64,000 nt of DNA from Polyangiaceae bacterium (GCA_015075635.1 JABTUA010000002.1:806001-870000), one strand, 5' to 3'; positions 39,993-49,130 are shown, numbered from the stretch's first letter. Notes: generated by a model from the letters alone, not told the origin. Made by a program: numbers and translations.

Positions 39993-40391
39993 CTACTCGA
40001 GCTCCGGCACCACGCAGCGCCGGCCGCGGCAGCCGTTGACGACCACGGAGCGGAGCGCGGGCTTCTGCTTGGCCCAGCAGCCCTCGGCGCTGGTGTCGTG
40101 GGTCCAGGTCTGGAGCTTTCGACCCGGCTTCGAGGTCCGGAACAGCTCGCTGGTCACCTGCCGCCCGTCGTCGAGCTTCACGCGCGCCCGGAACAGGTAG
40201 CTGTTGCGCCGAGGCGAGCGGTCCTTGTAGCCGGACTCCGGCGCGGTGAACCAGAGTTTCACTTCGAGCGAGCACTCGGAGCTCTGCACGCTGACCCGAT
40301 CGAACTCGTGGTCGTGCACGCGGCTCTGGATCGCCGAGCGCTGAGTCCACCCCGAAGCGAGCACCACCAGGACGGAGAGCCACTCCCACAC
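39993..40391 (-). CDS. Small exported protein of unknown function
   Basis: The 132-residue protein starts with GTG and a hydrophobic segment (WEWLSVLVVLASGWT) that may be a signal peptide. The mature part is beta-rich (VSVQSSECSLEVKLWFTAPE, YLFRARVKLDDGRQVTSELF) with four cysteines. I do not recognise a family. A TAGCGT box sits 8 nt upstream on the minus strand. It converges with the beta-helix gene (gap 3 bp). Confidence 0.6.
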   Translation of the reverse strand: MWEWLSVLVVLASGWTQRSAIQSRVHDHEFDRVSVQSSECSLEVKLWFTAPESGYKDRSPRRNSYLFRARVKLDDGRQVTSELFRTSKPGRKLQTWTHDTSAEGCWAKQKPALRSVVVNGCRGRRCVVPELE

Positions 40392-40399
40392 GGAAAGGA

Positions 40400-40405
40400 A
40401 CGCTA
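40400..40405 (-). promoter_or_regulatory. TAGCGT -10-like box, likely leaderless start
   Basis: On the minus strand TAGCGT ends 8 nt before the GTG at 40391. Confidence 0.4.
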
Positions 40406-40441
40406 TCGACCGCGAGATCCGCTGTCCAGTCCGGGATGGGC

Positions 40442-40447
40442 TATTCT
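40442..40447 (+). promoter_or_regulatory. TATTCT -10-like box, likely leaderless start
   Basis: TATTCT ends 6 nt before the ATG at 40454. This choice of start also gives the best signal peptide for the downstream lipoprotein. Confidence 0.45.
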
Positions 40448-40453
40448 ATCGGA

Positions 40454-41737
40454 ATGCGCTCGGTCGCCTGGATGGTGGCAGCAGCGGCAGCGGTCGCCTG
40501 CATGGCCGTGGAGTCGTCCAGCGACGAGCCGCCGGGCTCCGGCGGGAGCGGTGGCTCGGCGGACGCCGGCCACGACACGACGAGCCCGGAAGACGGTGCG
40601 CTGTGCTGGCCGGGTCAGAAGTGGTGCGGCGCGTGCGTGGAGACGACCGACCCAGATCACGGCTGCGGCAGCACCGCCTGCGATCCGTGCGTGGTGGCCC
40701 AGGGGTCGGCGAAGTGCGAGTCCGACCAGTGCTCGGTGAAGGCCTGCGACGTGGGCTACGCGGACTGCAACAAGCAAGCCGCGGACGGTTGTGAGATCAA
40801 CACCGAGGCCAACCACGAGCACTGCGGCGGCTGTGGCAAGGCCTGCGCGGCGTCGGAGGTGTGCTTGGCCGGTTCGTGCGCGTCCAACTGCGGGGCCCTG
40901 ACGAACTGCAGCGGGTCGTGCGTGAACACCGCGACGGATCCCCAGCACTGCGGAGGGTGTGGCAGCCCCTGCGCGGCGAACCAGACCTGCCAGTCGGGGG
41001 CCTGCGCGTGCACCTCGGGTCTGAGCCTGTGCTCGGGTGCGTGCGTGGACACGAAGACCAGCAAGCAGCACTGCGGGACCTGCGGAAAGGCCTGCACCGA
41101 CCCGCCGAACGGCGTCGCCAGCTGCAGCAACGGTTCGTGCGTGCTCGCCTGCTTCGGGGGCACCACGTTGTGCGGCAGCCAGTGCGTGACCGTGAGCTCG
41201 AGCACCAGCCACTGCGGAGGCTGCAACAAGGCCTGCGCGGCGGGCGAGACGTGTCAGGACGGCTGGTGCGCCGCCAGCTTCCAGGCCTCCGCCGACTTCT
41301 CGGGCGTGCAGGGCACGAAGGGCTGGAGCTACCTGAGCTCCGACGGCAGCCCGATGGTCTTCGACGCGAGCAAGAACTGGTGGCAGGGCGCCGAGACCTA
41401 CCTGCTCTTGAACCCGAGCGGCGGGCACCCCGGCGCCGCGCTCGACGCGGTGAGGCGCTGGACGGCGACGAAGACCGGCAACGTGAAGATCACCGGCAAG
41501 GCCTACGACGGCCACGCGGGCTGCGGGTCGGACGGCGTGAACGTGTCGATCCGCAAGGGCGCGAGCGTGCTCTGGCAGAACAGCGTCGCAAAGGACGACG
41601 GCGTCGGGGTGAGCTTCGACGTGGCCACCAGCGTCGCGCCCGGTGACAAGCTCGACTTCGTGATCAACAAGGGCATCGACGACGGCTGCGACTCGACCGT
41701 CTTCAATCCGACCATCGCGCTGAGCTACAAGCCTTGA
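40454..41737 (+). CDS. MXAN_6577-like Cys-rich lipoprotein with C-terminal beta-sandwich
   Basis: The 427-residue protein has a signal peptide (AAAAAVACM), a Ser/Gly linker, and about six repeats of the pattern H-C-G-G-C-G-x-x-C-x(5)-C-x-x-G-x-C (for example HCGGCGKACAASEVCLAGSC and HCGGCGSPCAANQTCQSGAC). These form the MXAN_6577-like repeat region. The last 150 residues (FSGVQGTKGWSYLSSDGSPM, AVRRWTATKTGNVKITGKAY) look like a carbohydrate-binding-type beta-sandwich. It is probably exposed on the cell surface and sugar-binding. The shorter start at 40454 fits the signal peptide and the -10-like box. Confidence 0.83.
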   Translation: MRSVAWMVAAAAAVACMAVESSSDEPPGSGGSGGSADAGHDTTSPEDGALCWPGQKWCGACVETTDPDHGCGSTACDPCVVAQGSAKCESDQCSVKACDVGYADCNKQAADGCEINTEANHEHCGGCGKACAASEVCLAGSCASNCGALTNCSGSCVNTATDPQHCGGCGSPCAANQTCQSGACACTSGLSLCSGACVDTKTSKQHCGTCGKACTDPPNGVASCSNGSCVLACFGGTTLCGSQCVTVSSSTSHCGGCNKACAAGETCQDGWCAASFQASADFSGVQGTKGWSYLSSDGSPMVFDASKNWWQGAETYLLLNPSGGHPGAALDAVRRWTATKTGNVKITGKAYDGHAGCGSDGVNVSIRKGASVLWQNSVAKDDGVGVSFDVATSVAPGDKLDFVINKGIDDGCDSTVFNPTIALSYKP

Positions 41738-41823
41738 GGGACACCCCCGGTGGACAGCACCTCGGGTGCAAGTGTTGCGCAGGGCCCCCGGAGGAACCTG
41801 CGGCGCCGGCTTCGCAACGGACT

Positions 41824-41829
41824 TATCCT
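41824..41829 (+). promoter_or_regulatory. TATCCT -10-like box, likely leaderless start
   Basis: TATCCT ends 7 nt before the ATG at 41837, about 90 bp after the stop of the previous gene. Confidence 0.45.
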
Positions 41830-41836
41830 CCGGCCC

Positions 41837-42304
41837 ATGTCGATCGAACGCATTGTCTTCGTGGCAACTTCCCTGGCCTTTCTCGCTTTGGCCTGTGAAG
41901 GGTCGGACGAGTCGGGCAGCGGCGGCGCGGCAGGGGCGGCCACCGGCGGCGCCGCGGGCAACGTCACCGGCGGCAGCGCCGGAACCGGAACTGGCGGTGC
42001 AGCAGGCGGCGCCACGGGAGGTGCCGGCGGATCGGGCGGCGTAGCAGGCGGCGCGACCGGCGGTGCGGCCGGCTCGAGCGGCGCGGCGGGCAGCGCTACG
42101 GACGCTGGCGACTCGGGGAGCTGCCAAGACCTCGGCACGGCGTGCACGGCACCCGCTCAGTGCTGCAGCAACAAGTGCGGCACCAAAGGGTTCTGCTGCG
42201 GTGTCTCTGGAACGGCTTGTCAGAGCGACAACGACTGCTGCCCGGGCACCTGCAAGGCCGACACGAGCTCGCCGACTGGGAAGCGCTGCAAGCTCTCCGC
42301 GTGA
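41837..42304 (+). CDS. Small lipoprotein with dickkopf/toxin-like cysteine knot
   Basis: The 155-residue protein has lipobox LALACEG, a Gly/Ala/Ser linker of about 70 residues, and a compact Cys module (CTAPAQCCSNKCGTKGFCCG, CQSDNDCCPGTCKADTS, RCKLS) with two CC pairs. This resembles the dickkopf N-terminal or inhibitor-cystine-knot pattern. The ATG at 41837 is preferred because it begins the signal peptide and lies 7 nt from a -10-like box. The function is unknown. Confidence 0.78.
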   Translation: MSIERIVFVATSLAFLALACEGSDESGSGGAAGAATGGAAGNVTGGSAGTGTGGAAGGATGGAGGSGGVAGGATGGAAGSSGAAGSATDAGDSGSCQDLGTACTAPAQCCSNKCGTKGFCCGVSGTACQSDNDCCPGTCKADTSSPTGKRCKLSA

Positions 42305-42307
42305 GGC

Positions 42308-43381
42308 TCAGCGATACGCGCTGCGTTCCAAGCGCTCCGCGAAGGCCGCGGCGACCCGCTCCATGGCGCCGATCCAGCTTTCGACGGCGGTTTCGCGGTC
42401 GAGCGCGCCGGGCACGGTGACCGTCAGCACGTCCGGTCGAACCTCGACGGCCGCCCCATCCCGCACCAGCACGAGCAGCGCCTCTCGCACCTCCGGGCCG
42501 AGCTCGCGCCGGGCCTCGTCCTCGTCGCCCCCGATGACGAACATGCGGTCGAAGTCCGCGTCGCCCAGCTCGAGATCCTCCAACGGCTCGGCGTGCGGCT
42601 CGGCGCTGATTACCGCCAGATCCGTGGCCACGGGACTGGCGAACGTGAGATCGATCCGAGTCTCTCGCGCGTCGGCGTCGAGCTCGAGCTCGAACGTACC
42701 GCTCGGGCGCTCCAGCGTGAGGCGAGTTGGCGCTTCCTCCACCGGCCCGAGGCGACTCCAGACCGCGAACACGCGGCGCTGCCGGGGTGACTCGGGCTCC
42801 GGGTCGGCGCGCGTGGCCGCCGCGTTGGCGATGGTGACCAGCTGGCCCAGCGCGCTCTGGTGCTCGTGCGCGCGGCGGTTCGAGGGCAGCGAGAGCCGGA
42901 TGGTCGTCGCGGTGAGCTCGGGCTCGAGCCCCTCGAGCGCCGCGCGCAGGAGGGCGCTGGTCAGCGCGCCGCTCAGCTCGGCGCGGACCAGCTCCGGTGT
43001 GGCACCGGAGTCGAGGTCGATGACGAGAGCTCGATCGAACCCCGGGCTCACGCTGAACCGAACGCCGCTCGAGTCGTAGGCTGGTCGCGGCGCGATCCGG
43101 CGCACGGCGCCGAGCTGCAGGCTCAGCGGGGCGGAGAGCGAGAGCCGGCCGCCGGCGCTCGTCACGGTCACGAGCACGCCCCGCACCACACCGCTCGCCT
43201 GATCGCCACGTACGCTCAGCCGAGCGCGCCGCGCCAGCTCGGCCAGCGGCGCGGCCGGCTCGACCTCGGCCGGCGCCGGCTCGTTCTTGGGGCGCTCCTT
43301 TGCCGACTTCCGCCGGCCGAGATTGCGCACCATGGCCGCGAACATCAGGCCCAGCGCGATCAGGGGCAGGAGCTCGCCCAT
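42308..43381 (-). CDS. Membrane-anchored protein of unknown function
   Basis: The 357-residue protein has one N-terminal transmembrane helix (ELLPLIALGLMFAAMVRNLG) followed by a basic/Pro linker and a cytosolic domain of about 300 residues with alternating strands and helices (VRGVLVTVTSAGGRLSLSAP, HQSALGQLVTIANAAA, LTLERPSGTFELELDADARE). There are no cysteines and no motif that I recognise. It is divergent from the double-FHA gene (gap 97 bp). Confidence 0.7.
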   Translation of the reverse strand: MGELLPLIALGLMFAAMVRNLGRRKSAKERPKNEPAPAEVEPAAPLAELARRARLSVRGDQASGVVRGVLVTVTSAGGRLSLSAPLSLQLGAVRRIAPRPAYDSSGVRFSVSPGFDRALVIDLDSGATPELVRAELSGALTSALLRAALEGLEPELTATTIRLSLPSNRRAHEHQSALGQLVTIANAAATRADPEPESPRQRRVFAVWSRLGPVEEAPTRLTLERPSGTFELELDADARETRIDLTFASPVATDLAVISAEPHAEPLEDLELGDADFDRMFVIGGDEDEARRELGPEVREALLVLVRDGAAVEVRPDVLTVTVPGALDRETAVESWIGAMERVAAAFAERLERSAYR

Positions 43382-43478
43382 CGGTCGCCCCCGAGCTTGT
43401 CACCGGGACGGCGGCGCGCCTAGCGGGCGAACGGCGTCAACTTGCCTTTGCCCTTCTCCGTAGCCAATATCCGCGCCG

Positions 43479-44477
43479 ATGGCGCTGACGGTCATCGTGC
43501 GCTCCGGCGACCTGAAGTCGGCGCCGAAGGTGACCTTCGACGCGCCGCGCATCGTCGTGGGTCGGGGCGAAGGCTGCGACGTGCGCTTGCCCGACGCCAG
43601 CGTGAGCCACCGGCACGCCTCCATCCGACAGCGCGGCAGCGAGTACATCGTGGTGGACGAGGGCAGCACCAACGGCACCTTCGTGGGACCGGTGCGTCTC
43701 TCACCCCAGGCGCCGCGTGTGGTCCGGTCCGGGGACATGGTGCGCGTGGGACGCATCTGGCTCGAGCTCCGCGTCGAGCACGTGGTGCCGACGGCAGCCA
43801 CCAACGTGGCGACCAAGGAGATAGCGCTCGGGCTGGTGGCCGAGGCCCTGGCCGCCCAAGGCGACCCCGCGGCCGTGCGCGTGTTCGTCCGCGAGGGACC
43901 CGACGCGGGGCGCGAGCTGGCGCTCACGGAGCCGGGCCGCCCCTACGTGCTCGGGCGCGGGCAGGGCGTGGATCTGGTGCTGGACGACGCGGACGCCTCG
44001 CGCAAGCACGTGGAGGTGCAGCGCCGTGGGGGGCAGGTGCTGGTGCGGGACCTGGGCAGCAAGAACGGCGCGAGCCTGGGGGAGCGCAAGCTCGAGGCTG
44101 GCAAGGACGTGCCTTGGCCCCAAAGCGTGCCGCTCCGCGTCGGCGCCAACCTGCTCGGCTACGAGGACCCGGTCAGCGAGGCGCTGGCCGAGCTCGAGCG
44201 CGCGGCGGACGAGCGCCTGCGCGAGGACGACCTGATCGACGCACCGAACGCGTCGCCGGAGCCCGCGCAGGCGGTCGAGGACGAGGTCAGCCCGATCGCC
44301 CCGGAGCTCGGGCCCCGAGCGGCCTCCCCCATCGCCAAGGTCCCGGAGCGCGCCGCCAATCCGCCGGCGCCGGTGCGGCGGGGCTGGACCCTGACGGACG
44401 TGGTGGTCGCGCTGATCGCCCTCGGCGTGCTGGTCGTGAGCATCCTGGGGTTGATCTGGCTCTTCAAGGCGACATAG
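43479..44477 (+). CDS. Double-FHA protein with C-terminal membrane anchor
   Basis: The 332-residue protein has FHA domain 1 near residues 20-90 (PRIVVGRGEGCDVRLPDASV, SHRHASIRQRG, DEGSTNGTFVG). FHA domain 2 lies near residues 145-215 (PYVLGRGQGVDLVLDDADAS, RKHVEVQRRGG, DLGSKNGASLGE). An acidic/Pro linker follows, then a single C-terminal transmembrane helix (DVVVALIALGVLVVSILGLI). Both FHA domains keep the R, S/H and N residues used to bind phosphothreonine. It would be a tail-anchored scaffold at the inner membrane downstream of Ser/Thr kinases. Confidence 0.9.
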   Translation: MALTVIVRSGDLKSAPKVTFDAPRIVVGRGEGCDVRLPDASVSHRHASIRQRGSEYIVVDEGSTNGTFVGPVRLSPQAPRVVRSGDMVRVGRIWLELRVEHVVPTAATNVATKEIALGLVAEALAAQGDPAAVRVFVREGPDAGRELALTEPGRPYVLGRGQGVDLVLDDADASRKHVEVQRRGGQVLVRDLGSKNGASLGERKLEAGKDVPWPQSVPLRVGANLLGYEDPVSEALAELERAADERLREDDLIDAPNASPEPAQAVEDEVSPIAPELGPRAASPIAKVPERAANPPAPVRRGWTLTDVVVALIALGVLVVSILGLIWLFKAT

Positions 44478-44487
44478 TGGTCGATCC

Positions 44488-45465
44488 ATGAAGCTCGAGA
44501 CCGAACGGGACGCTACCGAGTGGGTGTGGGCCGCGAAGGCCTTGGCCGTCGTCAGCGCGTGGAACGCGCTCGGCCTGTTCGCGCGCCTGCGCAAGGGGCC
44601 GGCGACCCGCGAGGAGCTCGGCGCCGATCCACGCGCCATCGCGACGACGCTGCCCGTGCTGAAGTACCTGGGCCTGGTCGCCGGGGACGGCAAGCGGCTG
44701 GTGCTCACGGAGGCGGGGCGGCGCCTGATGGACGAAGGCGGCATGCCCACCGAGCGCAACCTGGAGACGCTCACCGACCTGGGGCGCATGAAGGAGGTGC
44801 TCCGCGACGGCGGCCCGGTCAAGGACGCGGGAGGCAAGCCAAAGGCGACCACGGGCGGGACCATCGCCGCCGATCCCGAGCACACCAAGCGCTTCCTCGA
44901 CATGCTCTACGACTCGAGCGGCGCCGCCGCGCAGAGCAGCTTCGACTGGCTCTCCCCGCTCTTGCCGGCGGGCGGTCGCGTGCTCGACCTGGGTGGGGGC
45001 CACGGCCGCTACGCGCGGGCGTTCGCTGACGCCGGCTTCTCGACCACGCTGTTCGACCTGCCCCACGCCATCACCTACGCCAAGGCACGGCACGGCACCG
45101 CGCTCGAGTACCGCGAGGGCAACTTCCACGACGTGGAGAGCTTCGGCGGTCCCTACGATCTGATCTTCATGGCCAACGTCGTCCACAGCGAGTCGGCGGA
45201 GGACAACGCCGCGCTGGTCGCGCGCGCCGCGAAGAGCCTGAGCCCCGGCGGCTACCTGGCGCTCAAGGACATGTTCCTGGACGAGCACGGCAAGGGACCG
45301 CAGAACGCCGTGTTCTTCGGGCTGACCATGCTCTTCTACACCAACCACGGCACGAGCCCCACGATGCGCCAGAGCCGCGAGTGGTTCCACGCCGCGGGCC
45401 TCGATGGACCGGAGATCACGCTGCTCGACACGCAGCAGCTGATGGTGGGCAGGAAGCCGGGCTGA
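44488..45465 (+). CDS. COMT-type O-methyltransferase
   Basis: The 325-residue protein has an N-terminal dimerisation/winged-helix domain (AWNALGLFARLRKGPATREE, RLVLTEAGRRLMD) and a SAM-binding core (GGRVLDLGGGHGRYARAFAD as motif I, FDLPHAI as post-II, DLIFMANVVHSES as motif IV). Such enzymes methylate hydroxyl groups of small aromatic or polyketide-like molecules. No biosynthetic cluster surrounds it. It lies 10 bp after the FHA gene. A decayed piece of a paralogous 3' end is present at 49217-49281. Confidence 0.87.
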   Translation: MKLETERDATEWVWAAKALAVVSAWNALGLFARLRKGPATREELGADPRAIATTLPVLKYLGLVAGDGKRLVLTEAGRRLMDEGGMPTERNLETLTDLGRMKEVLRDGGPVKDAGGKPKATTGGTIAADPEHTKRFLDMLYDSSGAAAQSSFDWLSPLLPAGGRVLDLGGGHGRYARAFADAGFSTTLFDLPHAITYAKARHGTALEYREGNFHDVESFGGPYDLIFMANVVHSESAEDNAALVARAAKSLSPGGYLALKDMFLDEHGKGPQNAVFFGLTMLFYTNHGTSPTMRQSREWFHAAGLDGPEITLLDTQQLMVGRKPG

Positions 45466-45550
45466 AGTGCCTCCGCGCGCGTGTGGGAGCCGGATCCCGA
45501 CGGGCGCAGGCGTTCGCCGGCGGCGCATCGGCGGCCCGAATCCCCGGAGC

Positions 45551-46873
45551 CTAGGGGCCGCCGGCGCTCTTCGCACAGCGGACGCCCGTGCCCGAGTCAC
45601 CCGTGTCGGCGCTCGAGCGTGCCGCGGCCCGCGCGTACTGCCGCCCACTCTTCCAGGAGCCGCCACGCACCGAGGCGCGGGCACTCGAAGCGACGCACAC
45701 CGGGTCCTTCAGCTGCGGGCCCGCCGTCCAGCAGGGCGCGTCGTAAAGCGCATAGTCGTCCTCGACCCACTCCGCCACGTTGCCGGCCATGTTCACCAGG
45801 CCGAGGGCGGTGCGATCGAGCGGGTTTCCGCCGGCGACCAAACCAGGAAAGATCACCTGATTGATGGCGCGGCAGCTCGGGTCCTGTCGGCTCAGACTCA
45901 GATCACCCAGCGCGATCGTGGCGTGGTCGCACACGTCCTCGTCCTCGCCCCAGGGAAAGGTCGACTCGACTCCGGCGCCGGACGCCGCGTACTCCCACTC
46001 GGCTTCCGTCGGCAGGCGCTTGCCCATCAGCGCGCAGACCTCCGCGGCCAGCGTCCGGTCGAGGCAGTTCACGGGCAAGTCGTCGTTGGTGCCGCTCGGC
46101 GAGTAGGTGCAGCCGACGCGTGGATCGAGCTTCGGGTCCGCCAAGGTCGGAGCGGCCGATAGCTGTGAAGCCAGGGACCTGAACTTCCCGACCGTCAGCT
46201 CGGCCGCGTCAAGCGCGAAGGGCGAAAGCACGACGAGTCGCTCGGGGCGGGCATCCGCAGCGTCGGCGTACGGGGGCCCGCTGGGTTCGCCCAGGATGAA
46301 CGCACCGCCCGGCACGCACACCATGTCCGCCGGAACGCTCCCACACGGGACGGTTGAAGCCGCCGCCCACGCTCCGGGCTCGAGCGCCGGGGCCGCAGGC
46401 GGGCCGAGCTCCGGCGCCGGCACCAGCGTCTGGGTCGTCGGGGCGCAGCTCGTCAGCGGTTCGTCGTCGATCACGCCGAAGCAGTCCATCGGGAGCTCGA
46501 GCCCGACCTCTCCAGGGTCGCTCGGAAGCTTCCCAGTCATGTCGATGAACGCGCCACCGGAAGGCGCACCGTCGGACCCTATGGTCGCGCCTCGGAACAG
46601 GCGCGCGCGCACCCAGAGCGGGACGCGCAGCTCGGGCGGAGCCACGCCGAAGCTCAGTGGGAACTTGCCGGGGCTTGCGTCGAACAGGCGCGTGCAGCCG
46701 GCACAGGCGGGGGCTCCGGACTCCGCGACGAGATCCACCCGAACCCGATCGGCGAAGTGCGGGAGCGGAGCGTCGGTGACGACCTCCACAAGCCACTGGG
46801 GCCTCGGCTCCGCCGTGCTGCCACAGGCCAGGGCGAGCAGCGCGCCCGCGCCGAGCGCTGGCGAGCGCTTCAC
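45551..46873 (-). CDS. Lipoprotein with SUMF1/FGE-like domain lacking the catalytic cysteines
   Basis: The 440-residue protein has a signal peptide (LLALACGST), an N-terminal beta domain of about 130 residues, and a C-terminal formylglycine-generating-enzyme-like fold. The latter shows CVPGGAFILGEPSG, FALDAAELTVGKFR, GKRLPTEAEWEYAASG, MAGNVAEWVED and VRGGSWKSGRQYARAAARS. In active FGEs the last motif carries the copper-binding cysteines; here they are Lys-Ser and Ala, so sulfatase activation is not expected and a binding role is more likely. The GTG overlaps the stop of the paralog upstream (GTGA). Confidence 0.83.
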   Translation of the reverse strand: MKRSPALGAGALLALACGSTAEPRPQWLVEVVTDAPLPHFADRVRVDLVAESGAPACAGCTRLFDASPGKFPLSFGVAPPELRVPLWVRARLFRGATIGSDGAPSGGAFIDMTGKLPSDPGEVGLELPMDCFGVIDDEPLTSCAPTTQTLVPAPELGPPAAPALEPGAWAAASTVPCGSVPADMVCVPGGAFILGEPSGPPYADAADARPERLVVLSPFALDAAELTVGKFRSLASQLSAAPTLADPKLDPRVGCTYSPSGTNDDLPVNCLDRTLAAEVCALMGKRLPTEAEWEYAASGAGVESTFPWGEDEDVCDHATIALGDLSLSRQDPSCRAINQVIFPGLVAGGNPLDRTALGLVNMAGNVAEWVEDDYALYDAPCWTAGPQLKDPVCVASSARASVRGGSWKSGRQYARAAARSSADTGDSGTGVRCAKSAGGP

Positions 46874-48279
46874 GGCACGTCCTCGTACACGCAGCGGAAC
46901 CCGTCGGTGACGGCGCCGCCCTGACCGATCAGGCGCAAAGCAAGCGCTGCGGACTGTAGCCTGGAAGACCACACCCCGCCGCGGGTGCCGGGCACGAGAC
47001 CCGTGTTGCACTCGGGATCGAGGGGCAGCGTGCCCGAAGGCCAGCAGGCGTCGTCGTAGGGCAGCAAGTCCCCCAACACGAACTCGGTGAGACTGCCCGC
47101 GAGATCGAGCACGCCGTCGTCGCTCACGTCACCTAGCCCACCACAATCGGCACCGGTGTGAGAGCCGACGGGCTCGGGTCCGGCGTCGGACGCGCAGTTT
47201 CCCTGCAAGCGGTCCATGCTGGCGCGGCAACACAGCGGCTGAGCGTCACCCCAAGGGTACCGGTACCCCCGCCCGCGACCCCGCGCAGCGTGCTCCCACT
47301 GGGCTTCCGTCGGTAGCTTGCCCCCAAAGAGCGCGCACGCCTCGGCGGCGACCGCGCGGGAAACGCAGTTCAATGGCCAATCGTCGTGCGAGGCGTCGCT
47401 CGACCCGAGCCAGGTGCAGTGCTTCAAGAGGCCGCCACCCGGAGTATCTGGCAGCTCTGAGACCTTCCCCGCGATGGTCTTGAAGCGTCCAACCGTGACT
47501 TCGGTTCGATCGATCCAGAACGGACGAAAGCGCAGGGCCCGCGGCGGCGCGGGGGACGCCAGGATCGTGGCGTTGCCGACGCCCGACAGGGCTGGGTCGC
47601 CGACGACGCTGAGCCCTCCAGGAATACACACGCGGTCGGGCGACGCTGCCTTCTGGCACGGGGCGACCTCCAGAAAGGGAGACGTCCCAGCCAGTGTGCC
47701 CTGCCGCGGTCCATCCACGATCTGCCCGCTGGCGGCTGGGCTCACGCTCGGGTGCTCGGCATCCAAGCAGGTCGCCGGCGCGCTGCCGAACTGGCTGAGC
47801 ACTCCGATGCACCCAAGGTCGAGCACGACGCGCACCCGGGTCACGGCGTCGATCGGGGGCAACTCCAGCAGCCGATCGATGGCCAAGCTCCGAATCGGAT
47901 TCGACACGGACTGGCCGGGTTCTGGAGTCGCCCGCGCCGCCCTGAACGCGCGCAGGCGAACGGTCGGCCGCGTGCCGTCGCTCGGGGGAAGCACGCCGAA
48001 GCTGACCGGCCAGTTCGGCGTGTCGGGTAGCACGAACTCCTCGGACTCGACGCCGTCGATGTCCACCCGCAGCGTGTCCACGGCGACGTCCGACCAGTGC
48101 GGCTCGCCGGCGAGCTGACCCACCAGAGGCGCGTTGGTGTCGACCTCCACGACCCACTGCCCGCGCGCCGGAGCGTCGGTCGAGCAACCGCCGCTCATCG
48201 CTCCGACGACGGTCGCCAGAGCCACGCCGAGCTCAACACTCCGGGCCACAGTAGTACTGGCGACAGAAGGTGTAGGCAT
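46870..48279 (-). CDS. Second SUMF1-like lipoprotein, paralog of the next gene
   Basis: The 469-residue protein has a signal peptide ending SGGCST, the same two-domain plan as its neighbour (QWVVEVDTNAPLV and then CIPGGLSVVG), and the SUMF1 motifs FWIDRTEVTVGRFK, GGKLPTEAQWEHAARG, DLAGSLTEFV and TRGGVWSSRLQSAALALRL. The FGE cysteines are absent here too. The ATG at 48279 overlaps the upstream gene by 47 bp; the GTG at 48249 would reduce the overlap to 17 bp and still give a lipobox. The two paralogs probably arose by tandem duplication. Confidence 0.8.
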   Translation of the reverse strand: MPTPSVASTTVARSVELGVALATVVGAMSGGCSTDAPARGQWVVEVDTNAPLVGQLAGEPHWSDVAVDTLRVDIDGVESEEFVLPDTPNWPVSFGVLPPSDGTRPTVRLRAFRAARATPEPGQSVSNPIRSLAIDRLLELPPIDAVTRVRVVLDLGCIGVLSQFGSAPATCLDAEHPSVSPAASGQIVDGPRQGTLAGTSPFLEVAPCQKAASPDRVCIPGGLSVVGDPALSGVGNATILASPAPPRALRFRPFWIDRTEVTVGRFKTIAGKVSELPDTPGGGLLKHCTWLGSSDASHDDWPLNCVSRAVAAEACALFGGKLPTEAQWEHAARGRGRGYRYPWGDAQPLCCRASMDRLQGNCASDAGPEPVGSHTGADCGGLGDVSDDGVLDLAGSLTEFVLGDLLPYDDACWPSGTLPLDPECNTGLVPGTRGGVWSSRLQSAALALRLIGQGGAVTDGFRCVYEDVP

Positions 48280-49123
48280 TGGCCTTGGCCACCGCGGCCG
48301 CGGGGACCGAGGCCTCGCAAGCGCTCGTGCAAGCGGTGTCGCCGATCTTGCACCCGTATTGGCACGCCTTGAACAGGAAGCAGTCCACGTCGGCCGTGCA
48401 CGCGATGTACGTGCTCTGGCACTTGGTGACCTCGCACTCCGCGCACGGGTCGGGGCTCGGGCAGTTGGGGCAGTAGACCGTGTCGCAGGTGATGCTCCAG
48501 AGGAATTCCTCGGCTCCGTCTCGGAAGTCGATCGCGCATTGTGCCAGGCAGGCTGGGGCGCCGCCGCACGGGCCGATGCAGTCCACGTACTTCATGCACT
48601 CGGCGCTCCCGTAGCAGCCCTGGTCCGCGTCGCAGCAGTGTTCGTCGTAGCACTGGTGGCAGGGGTTGGGATCCGTGGACGGCGCGCAGACCTGCCCTTC
48701 GAAGGGGTTGCCGGAGCCAGCGTCGCTCGCGCCGCAGCCCGCACAGCTCGCGCCCGGACCGAACTGGCGGCACGCCTCGAAGGCGTCCTTGGCCTTCGCC
48801 GCGGCGGAGTCCGCGGGCGCCGGACAGGCGGAAACGCAGGTCGAGTCCAGGTTGCCCGACGCGTCCGCGGGGCACGCATCGAGACAGGAGAGATAGGTCG
48901 CGCACGTCGGCTCGCTCATGCAAGTGGTGCGCTCGCTGCTGCACGAGCTCGCCACGCAGGTGCCGCACGCGCTGGTGCCCCATCCAGCCTCGACGGCTGC
49001 GTCTCCGCCGCCCGCACCTCCCGCGCCGCCGCCCGCCGACGAGTCGTCGCTGTCACAGGCGACCGCGACCGCAACCGCGACCGCGGCCGCCGCGAGACCC
49101 CGACCCGACGCCCTGAGCCCCAT
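48233..49123 (-). CDS. Cys-rich lipoprotein, first gene of the SUMF1-like operon
   Basis: The 296-residue protein has a signal peptide (AVAVACDSDD), a short Gly/Ala linker, and about four Cys modules. Each resembles C-x-x-C-x(2)-C...C...C-x-x-C-x(3)-C (CGTCVASSCSSERTTCMSEP, CHQCYDEHCCDADQGCYG, CAECEVTKCQSTYIACTADV), with helices between the cysteines. Related modules occur in the lipoprotein at 10827. A TATCCT box lies 7 nt before the ATG on the minus strand. The products of the operon are all exported and may form one surface complex. Confidence 0.82.
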   Translation of the reverse strand: MGLRASGRGLAAAAVAVAVAVACDSDDSSAGGGAGGAGGGDAAVEAGWGTSACGTCVASSCSSERTTCMSEPTCATYLSCLDACPADASGNLDSTCVSACPAPADSAAAKAKDAFEACRQFGPGASCAGCGASDAGSGNPFEGQVCAPSTDPNPCHQCYDEHCCDADQGCYGSAECMKYVDCIGPCGGAPACLAQCAIDFRDGAEEFLWSITCDTVYCPNCPSPDPCAECEVTKCQSTYIACTADVDCFLFKACQYGCKIGDTACTSACEASVPAAAVAKANAYTFCRQYYCGPEC

Positions 49124-49130
49124 GTCCGTC

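Noticed and set aside
44488..45465. Part of a secondary-metabolite gene cluster
   Set aside because: The O-methyltransferase stands alone. The neighbours are FHA and SUMF1-like lipoprotein genes, with no PKS, NRPS or terpene genes in the window.
45551..48279. Active formylglycine-generating enzymes
   Set aside because: The fold motifs are present but the catalytic cysteines are missing in both, and no sulfatase gene is nearby.
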